Shown in pieces: positions 6,430-8,618 of a stretch of 8,618 nt of DNA (positions are counted from its first letter, which is position 1; each line of letters begins with the position of its first letter). Source of the DNA: Aquabacterium sp. (lineage in GTDB: Bacteria > Pseudomonadota > Gammaproteobacteria > Burkholderiales > Burkholderiaceae_C). The stretch is taken from NCBI GenBank assembly GCA_017989885.1, contig JAGNPA010000058.1, positions 1-8,618 of the forward strand. Reading direction: 5' to 3'. The translations under genes were made by a program, and so were the position numbers. The notes below the pieces were generated by a model. It was not told where the DNA came from. It saw nothing but the letters and a program-made list of their open reading frames with translations, and did not search any database.

Positions 6430-7347
6430 ATGACGCTAAAGATGGTGCAGGACAAGGTAGTGGTGGTCACGGGGGCCGGCGGCGGCATCGGGCGCGACAT
6501 GGCGCTGGCCTTGGCGGCGGCCGGCGCCAAGGTGGTGGTGAATGACATCGGCACCTCCACCACGGGCGAGGGCACGGACGCCGGTCCCGCGCAGAAGGTG
6601 GTCGATGAGATCAAGGCCGCTGGCGGCCAGGCCGTGGCCAACATGGACAGCGTGGCCGAGTCTGCTGCCGCCGGCCGCATCATCCAGTGCGCGCTGGACC
6701 ACTTCGGCCGCATCGACGGCGTGGTGAACAACGCGGGCATCCTGCGCGACCGGTTCTTTCACAAGATGAGCCTGGACGAGTGGGACGCCGTGATCAAGGT
6801 GCACCTGTACGGCAGCTATTTCATGGCGCGCGCCGCCGCCAACCACTTCAAGGAACAGGAAAGCGGTGCCTTCGTGCACATGACTTCCACCTCGGGGCTG
6901 ATCGGCAACCTGGGTCAGGCCAACTACAGCGCCGCCAAGCTGGGCCTGACGGCACTGTCCAAGAGCATTGCGCTGGACATGCAAAAGTTCAACGTGCGCT
7001 CCAACTGCATCGCACCGTTTGCCTGGAGCCGCATGATCGGTTCCATCCCCACCGACACCCCCGAGCAGCAGGCGCGCGTGGCCAAGATCCAGCAGATGAC
7101 GCCCAACAAGATCGCGCCGCTGGCCGTGTACCTGCTGTCCGACCAGGCCAAGGACGTGAACGCCCAGGTGTTTGCCGTGCGCAACAACGAGATCTTCCTG
7201 ATGAGCCAGCCGCGCCCCCTGCGCTCGGTGCACCGCAGCGAAGGCTGGACGGCCGAGTTCATCGCCGAGCACGGCATGCCGGCGCTCAAGGCATCGTTCG
7301 TTCCCATGGACCGCTCGGCCGACGTGTTCAGCTGGGACCCTGTGTGA
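6430..7347 (+). CDS. SDR family dehydrogenase, (3R)-hydroxyacyl-CoA dehydrogenase of the MFE-2 type
   Basis: This 305-residue classical short-chain dehydrogenase should oxidise a (3R)-hydroxyacyl-CoA to the 3-ketoacyl-CoA with NAD(P)+. The nucleotide motif TGAGGGIG is at 14-21, NDIGTSTTGEGTD at 38-50, NNAGILRDRFFHKMS at 100-114. The active site is Ser153, Tyr166 and Lys170 in HMTSTSGLIG...QANYSAAK. The NDIG segment with the long insert before the next helix, ILRDRFF, and the C-terminal tail beyond 230 ending in SWDPV are typical of the dehydrogenase domain of peroxisomal multifunctional enzyme type 2, not FabG (about 245 residues). The start is ATG at 6430 with AAGGA eight bases upstream; a second in-frame ATG at 6442 is possible. 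It opens the plus-strand operon and is followed by the hydratase-2 gene, the partner domain in MFE-2. The physiological acyl chain is unknown. Confidence 0.95.
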   Translation: MTLKMVQDKVVVVTGAGGGIGRDMALALAAAGAKVVVNDIGTSTTGEGTDAGPAQKVVDEIKAAGGQAVANMDSVAESAAAGRIIQCALDHFGRIDGVVNNAGILRDRFFHKMSLDEWDAVIKVHLYGSYFMARAAANHFKEQESGAFVHMTSTSGLIGNLGQANYSAAKLGLTALSKSIALDMQKFNVRSNCIAPFAWSRMIGSIPTDTPEQQARVAKIQQMTPNKIAPLAVYLLSDQAKDVNAQVFAVRNNEIFLMSQPRPLRSVHRSEGWTAEFIAEHGMPALKASFVPMDRSADVFSWDPV

Positions 7348-7521
7348 TGGCGACAACCCCCTGTGGCGCTTCGCGCCTTCCCCCTTCTCTCTGCGCGCTA
7401 CGCGCTCCGGGAAGGGGGACGCAGCCCTCGCTGCGGGGCGGCCCTTGCTCGGCTGCCCTGGTGGGGGGCGCGCCAGTGCCGCATGGCGTGCTGGCAATAG
7501 ACAACCGGATGGATGACTGAG
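7348..7521. repeat. GC-rich stem-loop intergenic repeat between the SDR and MaoC genes
   Basis: The 174-base gap has no gene. TCCCCCTTCTC (7379-7389) pairs with GGGAAGGGGGA (7409-7419) as an 11-base stem with one G-U pair. Inside it GCGCG (7393-7397) and CGCGC (7401-7405) make a second small hairpin. A third pairing, GCAGCC (7421-7426) with GGCTGC (7451-7456), follows, then GGTGGGGGGCGCGCC. I recall this kind of block as a multi-copy intergenic repeat in Acidovorax-like genomes; that is memory, not a search. It separates two genes expected to be co-expressed and may lower read-through. There is no U-run to support an intrinsic terminator. Confidence 0.6.
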
Positions 7522-8415
7522 ATGGCGATCGACTACCACCACCTGAAGGCGCGCGACTTTGGTCTGATCCACCAGACGTACACCGAACGTGAAACCATGC
7601 TGTATGCGCTCAGCCTCGGCCTGGGCAACGACCCGCTCGATGCTGCTGCGCTGCCCTTCGTCTACGAAGGGCTGGAGGACGGCCTGCGCGCCCTACCTAC
7701 GCAGGCCGTGGTGCTGGGTTACCCCGGTTTCTGGGCGCGGGAACCCGATACGGGCATCGACTGGGTCAAGCTCATGCACGGCGAGCAACGCGTGCGCTGG
7801 CACCAGCCGCTGCCGGCCAGCGGTGCCGTGGTGGGAAAGAACCGCGTCACGCACCTGATCGACAAGGGCGAGGGCAAGGGCGCCATTCTGGTCATTGAAC
7901 GGCAGCTGGAGAGCGCTACCGGCGAGTTACTGGCCACGCTGCAGCAGGTGACCTTCTTACGCGGCGACGGCGGCTACAGCCAGCTGCGCGGCGGCCAGCC
8001 GAGCGACGCACCGCTGCCCGCACTGCAACCCACGCCCGAAGACCGCGCGCCCGACTACTCCGACACCCAGTCCACCCGCCCCGAGGCGGCGCTGCTGTAC
8101 CGCCTGATGGGCGACTTCAACCCGCTGCACGCCGACCCGGCGGTGGCGGCCAAGGCAGGCTTCGAGCGCCCCATCCTGCATGGCCTGGCCAGCTATGGCC
8201 TGGTGGCCCATGCGGTGCTGCGCCAGTGCTGCGCGGGCAATGCCGCGCGCCTGAAGGCGCTGGACATCCGCTTCGCCGCGCCGGTGTACCCGGGCGAGAC
8301 CCTGGTGACCGAGATCTGGCGCGTGCCGGGTCAGCCGGGTCAGGTCCAGCTGCGCGCCCGCGTGGCCGAGCGCGACAAGGTGGTGCTGAGCCACGGGTTT
8401 GCCGAGTTGGCATGA
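7522..8415 (+). CDS. MaoC family (R)-specific enoyl-CoA hydratase 2
   Basis: This 297-residue protein matches the hydratase-2 domain of peroxisomal MFE-2 and its bacterial stand-alone relatives, which hydrate trans-2-enoyl-CoA to (3R)-hydroxyacyl-CoA. The N-terminal hotdog half has YTERETMLYALSLGLG (20-35) and LMHGEQRVRWHQPLP. The C-terminal half has the hydratase-2 motif YRLMGDFNPLHADPAVA (192-208), with catalytic Asp198 and His203, then FERPILHGLASYG (214-226). Met occupies the position before GD that is usually Ser, Thr, Gly or Cys. I chose ATG at 7522, giving the family-like start MAIDYHHLK; an in-frame ATG at 7513 adds three residues, and neither has a strong Shine-Dalgarno. Its product is what the upstream SDR would oxidise, so the two form a matched hydratase/dehydrogenase pair. 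It follows the SDR gene after the repeat-filled gap. Confidence 0.94.
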   Translation: MAIDYHHLKARDFGLIHQTYTERETMLYALSLGLGNDPLDAAALPFVYEGLEDGLRALPTQAVVLGYPGFWAREPDTGIDWVKLMHGEQRVRWHQPLPASGAVVGKNRVTHLIDKGEGKGAILVIERQLESATGELLATLQQVTFLRGDGGYSQLRGGQPSDAPLPALQPTPEDRAPDYSDTQSTRPEAALLYRLMGDFNPLHADPAVAAKAGFERPILHGLASYGLVAHAVLRQCCAGNAARLKALDIRFAAPVYPGETLVTEIWRVPGQPGQVQLRARVAERDKVVLSHGFAELA

Positions 8416-8419
8416 ACTA

Positions 8420-8471
8420 TCAAAAAGTGAGCGAGTAGCGCTTGTTCTGAAAGCGCTACAGCCCATTTTGA
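8420..8471 (+). repeat. TAGCGCTT-type palindromic intergenic element (copy C, complete)
   Basis: This is the most complete copy. The inner arms GTAGCGCTT (8435-8443) and AAGCGCTAC (8451-8459) pair perfectly around GTTCTGA. The outer ends TCAAAA (8420-8425) and TTTTGA (8466-8471) are also inverted repeats. It starts four bases after the MaoC stop codon and ends 25 bases before the next start codon. Related sequence lies at 5283-5332 and, as a half copy, at 2890-2914. On transcription it could fold into a stem ending in UUUU, so weak terminator activity is possible. Confidence 0.7.
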
Positions 8472-8496
8472 CCATCAATTTCCCCTGGAGAACGCC

Positions 8497-8618
8497 ATGA
8501 GCGCACCCCCCGTGTTGACCGCCGTGCTGGACGGCATCGGCACCATCACCCTGAACCGCCCCGAGGCGCGCAACGCCCTCAGCATGGACATGCGCCCGGC
8601 CCTGGCCGCCGCTATTGC
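8497..8618 (+). CDS. Enoyl-CoA hydratase/isomerase (crotonase) family protein, 3' end cut by window edge
   Basis: Only the first 40 codons are present. The N-terminus MSAPPVLTAVLDGIGTITLN followed by RPEARNALSMDM is the standard opening of crotonase-fold enzymes, which usually run about 260 residues. The oxyanion-hole and catalytic segments lie beyond the window, so activity (hydratase, isomerase or other) cannot be told. The start is ATG at 8497-8499 with GGAG six bases upstream. It follows the MaoC gene by 81 bases, most of which is the copy C palindrome. It probably belongs to the same plus-strand operon and would be a third hydratase-type enzyme in this cluster. Confidence 0.9.
   Translation, partial: MSAPPVLTAVLDGIGTITLNRPEARNALSMDMRPALAAAI

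Noticed and set aside
6436..7572. Minus-strand ORF of 378 codons opposite the SDR gene
   Set aside because: The SDR reads through with all catalytic motifs on the plus strand; the opposite product is His/Arg-rich without domains.
8435..8469. Rho-independent terminator after the MaoC gene
   Set aside because: The stem is good, but the T-run is only four bases and separated from the inner stem by six bases; the next gene follows at once with its own binding site. I list it as a repeat with possible weak terminator activity only.

Overview
The window is a GC-rich piece of a bacterial chromosome. It carries a divergent cluster of acyl-CoA metabolism genes and fits a betaproteobacterium of the Burkholderiales, most likely Comamonadaceae (Acidovorax, Comamonas or Delftia-like). 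That placement rests on three things: long shadow ORFs typical of high GC, an orphan Bug/TctC-type periplasmic binding protein next to a CaiB/BaiF CoA-transferase and an MmgE/PrpD protein, and two kinds of palindromic intergenic repeat that I recall from Comamonadaceae genomes. No rRNA, tRNA, CRISPR array, integrase or transposase was seen.

Left arm, minus strand, read from about 6235 down to 1: an HTD2/mesaconyl-CoA-hydratase-like hotdog protein (5342-6235), an acyl-CoA dehydrogenase (4110-5270), a family III CoA-transferase (2918-4099), an MmgE/PrpD family protein (1503-2867), a Bug/TctC solute-binding protein (409-1416), and a GLOD5-like VOC protein that runs off the left edge (1-349). Spacing is short (10-86 bases) and each gene has a plausible ribosome binding site, so this looks like one operon. 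Right arm, plus strand, from 6430: an SDR dehydrogenase of the peroxisomal MFE-2 type (6430-7347), a MaoC/hydratase-2 protein (7522-8415), and the start of an enoyl-CoA hydratase (8497 onward, cut by the right edge). The two arms share a 194-base intergenic region (6236-6429) that should hold both promoters.

A workable reading is as follows. The binding protein captures an organic acid in the periplasm. The CoA-transferase activates it. The acyl-CoA dehydrogenase introduces a double bond. One or more of three hydratases (HTD2-like, MaoC, crotonase) adds water, and the SDR oxidises the (3R)-hydroxyacyl-CoA. The PrpD-family protein would handle a hydroxy- or unsaturated di- or tricarboxylic acid. 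The substrate cannot be read from the sequence. The closest described parallels are mesaconate/itaconate-type dicarboxyl-CoA chemistry and D-specific (peroxisome-like) beta-oxidation.

The non-coding structure is notable. Three copies (one a half copy) of a palindromic element built on TAGCGCTT lie just after stop codons, all in the same orientation relative to the gene they follow. A different GC-rich stem-loop repeat separates the SDR and MaoC genes. Two further GC hairpins flank the binding-protein gene.
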